NCBI RefSeq assembly: GCF_001475545.1
Contig: NZ_LDQC01000076.1
Location: 1-64,000 of the forward strand
Source: Curtobacterium luteum
GTDB lineage: Bacteria; Actinomycetota; Actinomycetes; Actinomycetales; Microbacteriaceae
DNA length: 64,000 nucleotides
Direction of reading: 5' to 3'
In this document: piece by piece, positions 8,138 to 17,414 of the stretch
Position numbering within the stretch: position 1 is the stretch's first letter
How the letters are laid out: each line of letters starts with the position of its first letter
Notes under the pieces: model-generated
The model's database searches: none
What the model was told of the DNA's origin: nothing
The model's input: only the letters and a program-made list of their open reading frames with translations
Made by a program: the position numbers and the translations under genes

Positions 8138-9069
8138 GCGAGCTCCTTGCCGTCGAGCTGGCCGAGCCCGCGGGCCCAGGCCGCGGCGTCCATCGCCTTC
8201 TTGCCGGCGGGCTGCACCTCGGTGAGCGCGAGCGGGACGTCGGCCGTCCCGACCAGCAGCTGACCGTCGACCAGGGCGAGCGCGCCGGGGGCGAGATGCG
8301 GGGCGGAGGAGGGTGTGCCTCCCGGCAGGACGGAGCTGCGGAGCAGCTTCACGCGGGTGTCGCCGAGGTGGGCGAACGCGCCGGGCTCGGGCGTGACTCC
8401 GCGGATGCGGGCGTGGACGCTGACGGCGGGTTCGTCGAATCGGACGTGCGCGTCGTCGACGGTCGGCTTCGGGGCGAGGGTGACGTCACCGGACTGCTCG
8501 GTGGCGACCGCGGTGCCGGCCGCGAGGTCGTCGACCACCCGCGCGACGACCTCGGCTCCGGTCTCCGCCATGGCGGCGAGCACGTCGCCGCTCGTCGCGT
8601 CCGGATCGATGGTGAACGGCTCCGACGCGTAGACCGGGCCGGCGTCGAGCGCCTCGACGAGCTGGAAGACCGTCGCCGCCGTCTCGGTGTCGCCGGCCAT
8701 GACCGCGCGCTGCACGGGGGCGGCGCCGCGGTACGCCGGCAGGTCGGAGAAGTGGAGGTTGACCCATCCGAGCCGCGGGGTGTCGAGGGCCGGTCGGCGG
8801 AGCAGGGCGCGGTAGGCGACGATGACGCCGAGGTCGGGCGCGAGCGCGGCGAGCTCCGCCGTGACCGCGTCGTCGACCCGGGACGCCTCGATCACCGGCA
8901 GGCCGAGTTCCGCGGCGACCTGCGCGACCGGCGTCGGCGTCAGGACGCGCTTCCGCCCCTGCGGCGTCGCGGGACGGGTGAGGACCGCGACGATCTCGTG
9001 GTCGGACGCCGCGAGTCGGCGGAGGGTGGGGACGGCCGCAGCGGGGCTGCCGGCGACGACGAGACGCAT
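8134..9069 (-). CDS. fmt: Methionyl-tRNA formyltransferase
   Basis: Fmt formylates initiator Met-tRNA from 10-formyl-THF. The 311-residue protein starts RLVVAGSPAAAVPTL, carries the binding and catalytic segment NLHFSDLPAYRGAAPVQ and the VFQLVEALDAGPV loop, and has the C-terminal OB-like domain (LLRSSVLPGG to the end). An ATG at 9078 would add three residues. It overlaps rsmB by 4 nt. The deformylase gene def, often beside fmt, is not in the window; a helicase gene lies upstream instead. Confidence 0.95.
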   Translation of the reverse strand: MRLVVAGSPAAAVPTLRRLAASDHEIVAVLTRPATPQGRKRVLTPTPVAQVAAELGLPVIEASRVDDAVTAELAALAPDLGVIVAYRALLRRPALDTPRLGWVNLHFSDLPAYRGAAPVQRAVMAGDTETAATVFQLVEALDAGPVYASEPFTIDPDATSGDVLAAMAETGAEVVARVVDDLAAGTAVATEQSGDVTLAPKPTVDDAHVRFDEPAVSVHARIRGVTPEPGAFAHLGDTRVKLLRSSVLPGGTPSSAPHLAPGALALVDGQLLVGTADVPLALTEVQPAGKKAMDAAAWARGLGQLDGKELA

Positions 9070-9149
9070 GGGGTCCATCGTCCCACGGCTGCGCGGGCGG
9101 CCGTCACGGACGGGCGGTGCGGGCGGCCGGTCCCTTCCGCTCCGGTCCG

Positions 9150-12092
9150 TCACGACCACTGGTCGCGGAGCGTCGGCGGGGTCGAGGTGGCGCCGGAGTC
9201 GCGACGGGCCCGGAGGAGCAGGACGAGTGCCGCCGGTGAGTCGACCTCGTGCAGACGACACGGGCCGACCCTCCGTGCCCAGTCGGCAGCGAACGCCTCG
9301 GCGTCCTCGCGCCGGCGGCCGATGCCCGTCGGGACGGCGAGGAACCGGTCGCCGCGGGTGAGTCGGCGCGCGATCCAGAGCGCGACCCCGAGGAGCGGTG
9401 CCCGCCGGATCCGCGTCGCCTCGGGCCGACCGGTCTCGAGCAGGAACCTCGGGGTCCGGACGGGCCCGAAGAGCTCGGCGAGGGCGGCCGTGACGGTGCG
9501 GCGGTCGCCGACCGAGCCGCCGACGACCTCCATCGTGAAGGCGGCCGGCACCCGGCCCGCCCACCGTGCCGTGACGCGGACGTCCCCCTCGCCGTACGCG
9601 GGGATCCGGCCAGCTCGGTGCAGTCCGTCGAGGACGACCCGCACGGCTCGGCGGTACCCTCCGACGGAGTCGAAGCGCTGCCGAAGGGCCGTCCCGAGTC
9701 CGCGGGCGACCGGCCAGGCCAGGGTCACCGCGACGGCGACGAGCAGGACCGTCCCCACGACCCCGGCCACCGCTCCGGAACGCCAGGCTTCGACGAGGCC
9801 CCTGAGACCTTGGCCGACCACGACCAGCACGAGCGCGAGGACGGTGGCCATCACGGACGCGGCGGTGGGGCCGGTCGTGAACGGCGCCGCGTCCGGCTCC
9901 TGGACGACGGCGGCCGATCCCTCACGGTCGGCGTAGGGCTCGCCGATCCGCCAGGCAGCGTGGGTGTCGTCCCGGCTCGGCATCGCGGCCGCGATGTCCG
10001 CGTCGAGTGCGGCGACGGTCTGCCGGCGGTCCTTCGCGACGAGCCCGGCGAGCCGCAGCGCCTGCGCGTCGGTGAGGGCGGTGCCGGTGCCGCGGACCAC
10101 CTGGGCGTCGTCCGAGCGGAGCAACCCCCAGATCTGCTCGTGCTTGCGGTGGAGGCGGGCGACGTCGGGTGCGGCGAGCAGCGGCACGTCCGCCGGGACG
10201 ACGGCCGTCACGGTCCAGTTGTGCGCGACCTTGCGCGGCCAGGCGGGGTCGAGGCGGAGCGTCCGGCCGCGCAGCTGCTGGGTCGCCGCAGAGGTCGCCA
10301 CGGCGGTGAGGTCGATGAGCGTGTTGGCGGCCGGACAGTCCCACCCCTCGCCGAGGAGTCCGCGCGTCCCGACCACCAGGCGGGTGGTGGCGTCGGTCAG
10401 GAGCTCCGACACGGCGGAGAGCACCGCGGCCGAGCCGTACCCGCCGGCGTCGACCGCGAGCACGTGCGGTGCCTCCGCCACGGTCGTCGTCACCAGGCCG
10501 TCCCCGAGCCGCCGGCGGAGTGCCGGGAGCAGCACGTCCACGTCGCGTGCAGCGATGCGGAGGTGCTGCGCCGTGACGAGCACCGGGTGCATGTCGGCGA
10601 GCGCCGGGTCGGCGGTCACCGTGGCGAAGGTGCGCAGCGCACCGGCACCGTGTCCGCCGCGCCCCCGGGTGTTGCCGTGCGTGGCGTGGTCGGTGACGAC
10701 GACCGCCCGGAGGTGCTCGGCGGCGTCCTGACCGGCCTCGAGACGGAGGATCTCACCGACGGCCGTGTCCTTCGCAGCGGAGGACGCGAGCACGGTGTCG
10801 ATCGGGTCCCGACCGCGTCGGACACCCCGGTCGTTCAGGGTGAAGCCGAAGTCGACGATCGAGCGCTTGATGCGGAGCCACTGTTCGGCGCGAGCCGGGT
10901 CGGGCAGGAGCCGGTCGAGGGCGTAGCGGGCGAGGAGCCGCAGTCGCTGCTCGGCGTCGGGTGCGGTCCGGGCACCGCGGTGCAGCAGCCCGAGCACGGC
11001 GTGGTCCGGCCGGACCTCGGCGAGCATGCGGGCGGCGGACTCGGCAACCGCGAAGTCGGCGTCGAACGCGCGGGCGAGGCGCGCCTCCGGGCCCTCCGGA
11101 CCGGTTGACCCTGCGGGGTCGGCGGGCGGCTGGAGCGTCGCGACGAGCCACTCGGCACCGTCCGGGTCGTCGAACGTGCTCGCGACCAGCTCGGCCAGGC
11201 GTTCCTCGTGCCCGCGGAGGAAGGCCACCTCGTCCGCGGTGGGCTCGACGAACCAGACGTGGTCGCGGTACGGCGCGAGGTTGCCCTCCTTGACGACCGC
11301 CGGCGTCGGGACCTCGTGGTCGACCTCGCCGAGGAGCGCCGTGTAGTTGTCGTGCGCATCGCGGTCGTCCGGCGACGGGAGCGTCGCCGTGAGACCGATG
11401 AGCACCGGCTCCCGTCCGGCCTGGCGGATGCGTGCTGCGAGGTACGCGACGACGAGTGCCCAGTGGTCGAGCAGGTGGTGGCACTCGTCCAGGACGATGG
11501 TCTCGACACCGTGCGCGACGAGCCGGTCGACGAGTGCACGGGCGTTGGGATGGAGCACCGATGCGAGGAGCGCGGGGTCCTCGCGCGCGAGCCGGCGGCG
11601 GATCGCCCGGGAACGCCGGGCGATCCCCTTCCGGTGCGCGGTCGGGTTCGACCGTCCGAGGTCGGCGAGCCACTCTGCCGCGCCCTCCTCGTCGCGTCCG
11701 CCAGCGACGAGCTCGCGCTGCCAGTCCGCACTCGCAAGCTCGGTGAGCGGGTTGCCCGTCTCGAGCACCGACAGCATCTGGTAGGTCAGCGCCGTGAGGT
11801 CGCCGGGTGCCTCCGGGTCCTCCGAGACGGTCGCGTCGCCGTCGAGCGCCGCCGCCGACCGCGCCCACTGGGAGCGGATGGTGGCAGTCGGCGCGAGGGC
11901 CAGTGCGCGGGCGCCGTGCCGTCCGGCGAGCAGGAGTCCGAGGAGGGTCTTGCCGGCCCCTGGTGGCGCGACGACGTGGACGGGGTCGCCGGGCACGACG
12001 GGCACACGGTCGAGCACGTCCTGCTGGTACTTCCGCAGTCGCCCCTGGTACCGCCAGGCCACGAGCGGTCGGCCGTCGTCCCCCGTCGTCAC
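9150..12092 (-). CDS. Membrane-anchored SF2 (DEAD/DEAH-type) helicase, function unknown
   Basis: A 980-residue protein. Residues about 20-250 form a RecA-like domain with Walker A APPGAGKT (42-49), motif II DECH (202-205) and motif III TAT (235-237). Helicase domain 2 includes TRGLLGEGWDCPAAN (576-590) and QQLRGRTLR (605-613, motif VI). After it come two predicted membrane helices (about 746-763 and 773-795) and a roughly 170-residue C-terminal domain I do not recognise. The long insert about 280-560 is helical and also unassigned. The GTG start has CAGACT 6 nt upstream, so it may be leaderless. It interrupts the priA-fmt neighbourhood usual in relatives. The motifs predict an active ATPase; the substrate cannot be told. 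Confidence 0.85.
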   Translation of the reverse strand: MTTGDDGRPLVAWRYQGRLRKYQQDVLDRVPVVPGDPVHVVAPPGAGKTLLGLLLAGRHGARALALAPTATIRSQWARSAAALDGDATVSEDPEAPGDLTALTYQMLSVLETGNPLTELASADWQRELVAGGRDEEGAAEWLADLGRSNPTAHRKGIARRSRAIRRRLAREDPALLASVLHPNARALVDRLVAHGVETIVLDECHHLLDHWALVVAYLAARIRQAGREPVLIGLTATLPSPDDRDAHDNYTALLGEVDHEVPTPAVVKEGNLAPYRDHVWFVEPTADEVAFLRGHEERLAELVASTFDDPDGAEWLVATLQPPADPAGSTGPEGPEARLARAFDADFAVAESAARMLAEVRPDHAVLGLLHRGARTAPDAEQRLRLLARYALDRLLPDPARAEQWLRIKRSIVDFGFTLNDRGVRRGRDPIDTVLASSAAKDTAVGEILRLEAGQDAAEHLRAVVVTDHATHGNTRGRGGHGAGALRTFATVTADPALADMHPVLVTAQHLRIAARDVDVLLPALRRRLGDGLVTTTVAEAPHVLAVDAGGYGSAAVLSAVSELLTDATTRLVVGTRGLLGEGWDCPAANTLIDLTAVATSAATQQLRGRTLRLDPAWPRKVAHNWTVTAVVPADVPLLAAPDVARLHRKHEQIWGLLRSDDAQVVRGTGTALTDAQALRLAGLVAKDRRQTVAALDADIAAAMPSRDDTHAAWRIGEPYADREGSAAVVQEPDAAPFTTGPTAASVMATVLALVLVVVGQGLRGLVEAWRSGAVAGVVGTVLLVAVAVTLAWPVARGLGTALRQRFDSVGGYRRAVRVVLDGLHRAGRIPAYGEGDVRVTARWAGRVPAAFTMEVVGGSVGDRRTVTAALAELFGPVRTPRFLLETGRPEATRIRRAPLLGVALWIARRLTRGDRFLAVPTGIGRRREDAEAFAADWARRVGPCRLHEVDSPAALVLLLRARRDSGATSTPPTLRDQWS

Positions 12093-12237
12093 GGCACGAG
12101 TCTGCCACGGGGACGTGTCCGGTCCTGCACACAGAGCGGCCCCGCGACGCAGGGCACGTGTCCCGGCTGCGCGGGCATGGAACGGGTCGTCCACCCGGTG
12201 CGTACGGTCGGAGGCACGTCGATCCCAGGGAGGCACC

Positions 12238-12693
12238 ATGTCCGACGTCACCACGTCCACCGACCGCTACGCCGGCTCGAGCATCCAGAAGATCGCGCTC
12301 GTCGTCGGCATCGTGTTCCTGCTCGTCGGGGTCGCCGGGTTCGTCCCCGGGCTGACCACCGGCGACCTCGCCGGGGCCGGGCACGGTTCGATGGCGATGC
12401 TGCTCGGGGTCTTCCAGGTCTCGGTCCTGCACAACGTCGTGCACCTGCTGTTCGGCGTCGTGGGGCTCCTCGCGGCGCGCTACCCGACCGGCTCCCGGAT
12501 GTACCTCGTCATCGGCGGCATCGTGTACTTCGTCCTGTGGGTCTACGGGCTGTTCACCGCGGGCACGATGTCCGGCGCGAACTTCGTGCCGTTGAACTGG
12601 GCGGACAACTGGCTGCACCTCGTGCTCGCGATCGGCATGGTCGCGCTCGGGATCGTCTTCCCGCGCGGCCGCCGTCGCCCGGTCGGCGCCTGA
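12238..12693 (+). CDS. DUF4383 domain membrane protein
   Basis: A 151-residue protein with four predicted membrane helices (roughly 17-40, 55-80, 87-110, 125-145) and the sequences LHNVVHLLFGVVGL and NWADNWLHLVLAIGM characteristic of DUF4383, an uncharacterised family common in actinobacteria. A strong AGGGAGG ribosome site precedes the ATG. It is transcribed away from the helicase gene across a 145-bp gap and ends at a bidirectional hairpin facing kbl. The function is unknown. Confidence 0.9.
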   Translation: MSDVTTSTDRYAGSSIQKIALVVGIVFLLVGVAGFVPGLTTGDLAGAGHGSMAMLLGVFQVSVLHNVVHLLFGVVGLLAARYPTGSRMYLVIGGIVYFVLWVYGLFTAGTMSGANFVPLNWADNWLHLVLAIGMVALGIVFPRGRRRPVGA

Positions 12694-12723
12694 CGAGCGC
12701 CGCGCGCACCACGTACCATCCGC

Positions 12724-12758
12724 GACGGCCCCGGCAGCTCCTCGCTCCCGGGGCCGTC
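12724..12758. terminator. Bidirectional terminator between DUF4383 gene and kbl
   Basis: Inverted repeat GACGGCCCCGG ... CCGGGGCCGTC (11-bp stem, 13-nt loop) between two convergent genes. Confidence 0.75.
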
Positions 12759-12770
12759 ACACGACCGGGG

Positions 12771-13955
12771 TCAGTCGCCCTCGACCGACGCGCGCGCCGC
12801 CACGAACGCGTCCACGCACCGCCGCACCTGCTCCTCGGTGTGCGCCGCCGAGAGCTGCACCCGGATGCGCGCCTTCCCCTTCGGCACCACGGGGTAGCTG
12901 AACGCCGTCACGTAGACGCCCCGCGCCTGCATCTCGTCGGCGATCCGCGCCGTGCGGGCGGCGTCGTGGAACATCACGGGGACGATCGGGTGCTCCCCCG
13001 GCAGCAGCTCGAAGCCGGCGTCGGTCATGAGCGACCGGAAGGTCCGCGCGTTCGCGGCGAGCCGGGCGCGGGCGTCGTCCGACCGCTCGACGAGGTCGAG
13101 CGCCGCGACGGTCCCCGCGGCGATCACCGGGGCGAGGGAGTTCGAGAACAGGTACGGCCGGGACCGCTGGCGGAGCAGGTCGACGATCTCCCGTCGGGAC
13201 GCCACGTAGCCGCCGGAGGCACCGCCGAGCGCCTTGCCGAACGTCCCTGTGTACACGTCGACCCGGTCGGCGACCCCGCAGAGCTCCGGGGTCCCCCGTC
13301 CGTGCTCCCCGACGAACCCCACCGCGTGCGAGTCGTCCACGATGACGAGCGCGTCGTACCGCTCGGCGAGGTCGCAGATCTCGGCGAGCGGCGCGATCGA
13401 CCCGTCCATCGAGAAGACGCCGTCGGTGACCACCGCACGGAAGCGTGCCGACGAGGCGGCGGCGAGCTGCGCCTCCAGGTCGGCCGTGTCCCGGTTCCGG
13501 TACCGGAACCGCTGCGCCTTGCAGAGGCGGATGCCGTCGATGATCGACGCGTGGTTCAGCTCGTCCGAGATGATCGCGTCCTCGGGTCCGAGCAGCACCT
13601 CGAAGAGGCCGCCGTTCGCGTCGAAGCACGACGAGTACAGGATCGCCGCCTCGGTGCCGAGGAACCCCGCCACCCGCCGTTCGAGGTCGAGGTGGAGGTC
13701 CTGCGTGCCGCAGATGAACCGCACGCTCGCCATCCCGTACCCCCAGCGGTCGAGGGCGTCCTTCGCCGCGTCCACGAGGTCCGTCGAGTCCGCGAGCCCG
13801 AGGTAGTTGTTCGCGCAGAAGTTCAGCAGGTCGGTGCCGTCCGCCTCGATCGCCGCTCGCTGCGGACCGGCGATGCCGCGCTCCCGCTTCGTCAGCCCCG
13901 CGTCCTCGATGCCCGCGAGCTCCGTCGCCAGGTGGTCCTTGATCGCGCCGTACAT
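12771..13955 (-). CDS. kbl: Glycine C-acetyltransferase (2-amino-3-ketobutyrate CoA ligase)
   Basis: Kbl cleaves 2-amino-3-ketobutyrate with CoA to glycine and acetyl-CoA, the second step of threonine breakdown. The 394-residue PLP enzyme shows [22 protein letters not shown], the pyridine-binding DDSHAVGF and the PLP-lysine segment [14 protein letters not shown]. The ATG overlaps the tdh stop by one base (TGATG), so the two are coupled. Length is close to the E. coli enzyme. Confidence 0.96.
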   Translation of the reverse strand: MYGAIKDHLATELAGIEDAGLTKRERGIAGPQRAAIEADGTDLLNFCANNYLGLADSTDLVDAAKDALDRWGYGMASVRFICGTQDLHLDLERRVAGFLGTEAAILYSSCFDANGGLFEVLLGPEDAIISDELNHASIIDGIRLCKAQRFRYRNRDTADLEAQLAAASSARFRAVVTDGVFSMDGSIAPLAEICDLAERYDALVIVDDSHAVGFVGEHGRGTPELCGVADRVDVYTGTFGKALGGASGGYVASRREIVDLLRQRSRPYLFSNSLAPVIAAGTVAALDLVERSDDARARLAANARTFRSLMTDAGFELLPGEHPIVPVMFHDAARTARIADEMQARGVYVTAFSYPVVPKGKARIRVQLSAAHTEEQVRRCVDAFVAARASVEGD

Positions 13956-15007
13956 CAGTGCTCCGTCCAGTCGATGACGACCTTGCCGCCGTCCGCGCTC
14001 GCCGCCGCGGCGAACGCTGCCTCCCAGTCGCGCGCCGGGTAGCGCGCCGACACGATCGAGCCGATGCGGTCCCGCAGCACCGCACTCGTCTGCAGCATCG
14101 AGCTCATCGCCTGCCACGTCTCGAACATCTCGCGGCCGTAGATGCCCTTCACGGTGAGCATGTGCGTGACGACCTTGCCCCAGTCGACCGCGATCGGACC
14201 GCTCGGCAGTCCGAGCATCGCGATCCGCCCGCCGTGGTTCATGTTCTCGACGAGTGCGGGCAGTGCAGTCGGCGCCCCGGACATCTCGAAGCCGACGTCG
14301 AAGCCCTCGCGCATGCCGAGCCGCCCCTGCGCTGCCCGGAGCGCGGCGACCCCGTCGCCGCGGACGTCCACACCGAGGTCGGCGCCCATCCGCTCCGCCA
14401 TCCGGAGCCGGTTCGGACTGACGTCCGTGCCGACGACGAACCGAGCACCGGCGTGCCGCGCGACCGCGATCGCCATGAGCCCGATCGGGCCGCACCCGGC
14501 CACCACGACGTCCTCGCCCACGAGCGGGAACGCGAGCGCGGTGTGGACCGCGTTGCCGAGCGGGTCGAAGAGCGCACCGACCTCGGGCTCGACGGGGCCG
14601 TGGTGCACCCACACGTTCGTGCCCGGCAGCGTGAGGTACTCCGCGAACGCGCCGTCGCGCTGCACCCCGAGTCCCTTCGTCCGGATGCACATCTGCCGGC
14701 GCCCGGCCCGGCAGTTCCGACAGGTCCCGCAGACGATGTGGCCCTCACCGGAGACGAGGTCCCCGATGCCGACGTCCCGCACGGCCGCACCGACCTCGAC
14801 GACCTCGCCGAAGAACTCGTGCCCGGGGACGAGCGGGGCGGTCACCGCCGACGCCGCCCAGTCGTCCCACCGCTGGATGTGCAGGTCCGTGCCGCAGATC
14901 CCGGTGCGGAGGACCCGGATGAGGACCTCGTCCTCCGTCGGTTCCGGCACCGGCCGGTCGGTCATGGTCAGACCCGGACCCGCGTCCGGCTTGTAGAGCG
15001 CCCGCAT
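13955..15007 (-). CDS. tdh: L-threonine 3-dehydrogenase
   Basis: Tdh oxidises threonine to 2-amino-3-ketobutyrate with NAD+. It is a 350-residue zinc MDR dehydrogenase: catalytic zinc ligands in [14 protein letters not shown] and VPGHEF, four structural-zinc cysteines in [15 protein letters not shown], and the NAD loop [21 protein letters not shown] and [13 protein letters not shown] are typical of Tdh rather than other MDR enzymes. A GAGGTGACGCC ribosome site precedes the ATG. With kbl it forms a two-gene catabolic operon lying between priA and the helicase gene. Confidence 0.95.
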   Translation of the reverse strand: MRALYKPDAGPGLTMTDRPVPEPTEDEVLIRVLRTGICGTDLHIQRWDDWAASAVTAPLVPGHEFFGEVVEVGAAVRDVGIGDLVSGEGHIVCGTCRNCRAGRRQMCIRTKGLGVQRDGAFAEYLTLPGTNVWVHHGPVEPEVGALFDPLGNAVHTALAFPLVGEDVVVAGCGPIGLMAIAVARHAGARFVVGTDVSPNRLRMAERMGADLGVDVRGDGVAALRAAQGRLGMREGFDVGFEMSGAPTALPALVENMNHGGRIAMLGLPSGPIAVDWGKVVTHMLTVKGIYGREMFETWQAMSSMLQTSAVLRDRIGSIVSARYPARDWEAAFAAAASADGGKVVIDWTEH

Positions 15008-15228
15008 CGGCGTCACCTCGTCACTTCGTCGTGCGTGTGATGTGTTCGGCGGTGGTTCGTGGCCACCGTCGTCCAGCCTCCCACAGGTCGGCCCGGGCGG
15101 GCTGCGCGGCACGGGGCGCTCGTCGTGCACCGACCGGGAGGCACGGCTCGGCCCCGCCACGTACGGCGCGCCCCTCGGTGGGCCGGAACCCGCGGGGCGC
15201 GGCGAGCGGACGGCGACGTGCACGGAGC
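15008..15228. other. Intergenic region upstream of tdh, no gene seen
   Basis: First part of the 415-bp gap between tdh and priA. It should hold the tdh promoter (no convincing -10 found), a single CCGGGAGGCACGG half-site at about 15134-15146, and the start of the GACGGC-rich repeats. No frame on either strand has a ribosome site or recognisable product. Confidence 0.55.
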
Positions 15229-15392
15229 GACGGCGCCGATCGTTGCGCGTGCAAGGAGCGACGGCGCCGCTGTCGTACGACGACGGACGGGTCGTTCGAC
15301 AGCGGCGGACGACGGCACCGATCGTTGCGCGTGCAAGGAGCGACGGCGCCGTTGTCGCACGACGACGGACGGGTCGTTCGGCAGCGGTGGCA
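15229..15392. repeat. Tandem 82-bp repeat between priA and tdh
   Basis: Two head-to-tail copies (15229-15310 and 15311-15392) differing at only a handful of positions, preceded by a partial third. Each begins GACGGCRCCGATCGTTGCGC and contains an inverted repeat. In copy 1, CCGCTGTCGTACGAC pairs with GTCGTTCGACAGCGG around the loop GACGGACGG. A diverged relative sits at 6411-6540. It is downstream of priA and may act as a terminator; no open frame looks real. Confidence 0.75.
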
Positions 15393-15422
15393 CGCGCTGC
15401 CTGGCGTCCGGGGCCGCGCGGG

Positions 15423-17405
15423 TCAGACCTCGGTGAACGGCTCGGCGTCGTCGAGCCGCACGCGCAGGGTCGGCGCCGCGCGGCGACGGTTGCCGCCCGG
15501 GAGCACCCGCCGTGTCGACGAGCGCCGGATCACCTCGGCCTTGAGCGTCGCCGCGACCTCCGCACCGTGCGCGTACGGGAACCGCACGATCGCCCGGACG
15601 GTTCCGGGCACCGGGTCGCCCTCGACGGGCACCGGGCCGAGGACCGGACCGACCGTCGCGTCGCCGAGGGCCTCGACCGCCGCGGTCACGGCCTCGTCCG
15701 TCCCGGTCAGCGTCGCGACCCGTACCGCCGGCGGGAAGTGCAGCTCGCGCCGGTCCGCCAGCTCGTCGTGCGCCGGCCCGTCGAGCCGCCACGTCGCCAT
15801 CGCCGTCGCGAGTCGTCCGCCGATGCCGACCAGGTAGACCTCGGCGCCGGGTGCACCCTTCGCCGCGGCGTTCGTCCAGAACCGCAGGACGTCCTCCTGC
15901 ACCCGGAGCCCCTCGCGCGCGAGCAGCCGCTCGCCGTCGAGGAGCAGCACGCAGGCGTACCCGCCGGGCACGCTCGGTTCCGCGCCTCGGGTCGCGACGA
16001 CCACCGCGGGGCGGGCCGGGACCTCGTCGAGCGGCCGGGAGCCGTCGGCGACCACGATCCTCGTGCCGGGGAACGCACGACCGAGCTCGTCGGCGGTGCG
16101 CTGGGCCCCCTGCCCGACGGGCTTGAGCTTCCCGCCGCCGCACGTCGGGCAGCGGAACCCGACGGCGAGGGCACCGCAGAACCGGCACTGCGGCGTCGCG
16201 TTCCGGTGCGGGCTGCCGAGCGGTCCCCCGCACACCCGGCAGTGGGCACGCTCACCGCAGTCGGCGCAGACGAGCCCGGTGCCGAAGCCCGGGTTCGCGA
16301 CCTGGACCAGCACCGGGCCGTGCTGGCTGGCCTCGCGGGCGGCCCGCCACGCGGTGCTCGGGATCCGGGCCTGCGCGGCGAAGCCCTCGGCGCTCGCCTG
16401 CTGCGCCGTCGGGACCACCTTCGGCGTCGGCACCCGGTACGGTGCGACCTCCTGCAGCCAGTGGAGCTCGACGAGCCGCTGCACGTCCGTCGAACGGGCG
16501 TGTGCCAGGAACAGCAGCGCGGCGCCGGACTGCGCGGCCCGGACGAGCGCGACGTCCCGGCTGTGCACGTACGGCGCCCGGGGCTCGATGAACGAGGCGT
16601 CCCCGTCGTCCCACATCGCGATGAGCCCGAGCTCGGTCGCCGGCGCGAACACCGCCGTGCGGTTGCCGATCGCGACCACCGCGTGGGTGCGGGCCTGCAG
16701 CAGTGCCTTCGCCCGCTGGCCGTTCGTCTGCTTGGCGTCGAACCGGACGACCCGTTCGGACGGCAGCAGGGCGAGCAGGGCACGTTCGAGGTCGGTCACG
16801 TCCCGGAAGTCCGGCACGGCGAGCACCGCAGACTCCTCGCGAGCGATGACCTGGGACGCCGCCTGCGCGAGCGTCGCGGCCCAGCCGGGGACCCAGACGG
16901 GTTCGTCGGCGGAGCCGAGGTCGACGGGGTGGGGGACGGCGTCGACCGCAGCCCGACCGTGGGCGGCGAGCAGTGCCTCCAGGACGCCCTCGGCGTAGCC
17001 GGTGACGGGGGTGGGCTCGACCGTCGGCGGCGACCACGAGGTGTCGCGGGCCAGCCAGGCCTTCTCGGCCCGCACCTGACGGGTCGGTACGGCGAGCCGG
17101 AGCACGTCGGAGGCCACGCCCGCGGCACGGTCGGCGACGGCGCGCGCGAGCGTCCAGATCTCCGGCGCGAGGACCGGCACCGGGGAGAGGACCTCCTCGA
17201 CCTGGCTCAGTTCCCCGGGCCAGTCTCCCTCGGAGACGACCTCGACGACGTACGCGTCGGACATCCGGGCGCCGGTCCGGAGCGGTACCTTCACGCGCAC
17301 CCCGGGCACGCAGTCGTCCTCGAGCTCGCTCGGCACCCGGTAGTCGAACAGACGGTCCAACTGCGGGAGCGGCGAGTCGAGGACGACGCGCGCGACGGTG
17401 GTCAC
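15423..17405 (-). CDS. priA: PriA-like primosomal protein N', helicase-inactive form
   Basis: PriA restarts stalled replication forks. This 660-residue version keeps the N-terminal DNA-binding fold, the zinc-binding cysteine pairs ([15 protein letters not shown] and [18 protein letters not shown]) and the C-terminal domain. It lacks the Walker A GKT, and the DEAH box is replaced by WDDGD. Loss of ATPase motifs is known for actinobacterial PriA, so it is likely a structural primosome factor. The GTG start lies 9 nt after the metK stop, as in the pyrF-mihF-gmk-rpoZ-metK-priA order of relatives. Confidence 0.93.
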   Translation of the reverse strand: MTTVARVVLDSPLPQLDRLFDYRVPSELEDDCVPGVRVKVPLRTGARMSDAYVVEVVSEGDWPGELSQVEEVLSPVPVLAPEIWTLARAVADRAAGVASDVLRLAVPTRQVRAEKAWLARDTSWSPPTVEPTPVTGYAEGVLEALLAAHGRAAVDAVPHPVDLGSADEPVWVPGWAATLAQAASQVIAREESAVLAVPDFRDVTDLERALLALLPSERVVRFDAKQTNGQRAKALLQARTHAVVAIGNRTAVFAPATELGLIAMWDDGDASFIEPRAPYVHSRDVALVRAAQSGAALLFLAHARSTDVQRLVELHWLQEVAPYRVPTPKVVPTAQQASAEGFAAQARIPSTAWRAAREASQHGPVLVQVANPGFGTGLVCADCGERAHCRVCGGPLGSPHRNATPQCRFCGALAVGFRCPTCGGGKLKPVGQGAQRTADELGRAFPGTRIVVADGSRPLDEVPARPAVVVATRGAEPSVPGGYACVLLLDGERLLAREGLRVQEDVLRFWTNAAAKGAPGAEVYLVGIGGRLATAMATWRLDGPAHDELADRRELHFPPAVRVATLTGTDEAVTAAVEALGDATVGPVLGPVPVEGDPVPGTVRAIVRFPYAHGAEVAATLKAEVIRRSSTRRVLPGGNRRRAAPTLRVRLDDAEPFTEV

Positions 17406-17414
17406 GCGGTACCG

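Noticed and set aside
8315-8326. Another GGGAGGC repeat copy (in fmt)
   Set aside because: Only about 12 nt match (GTGCCTCCCGGC), within expectation for this base composition.
15229-15392. Possible CRISPR array
   Set aside because: Only two long copies head to tail with no unique spacers, and no cas genes nearby.
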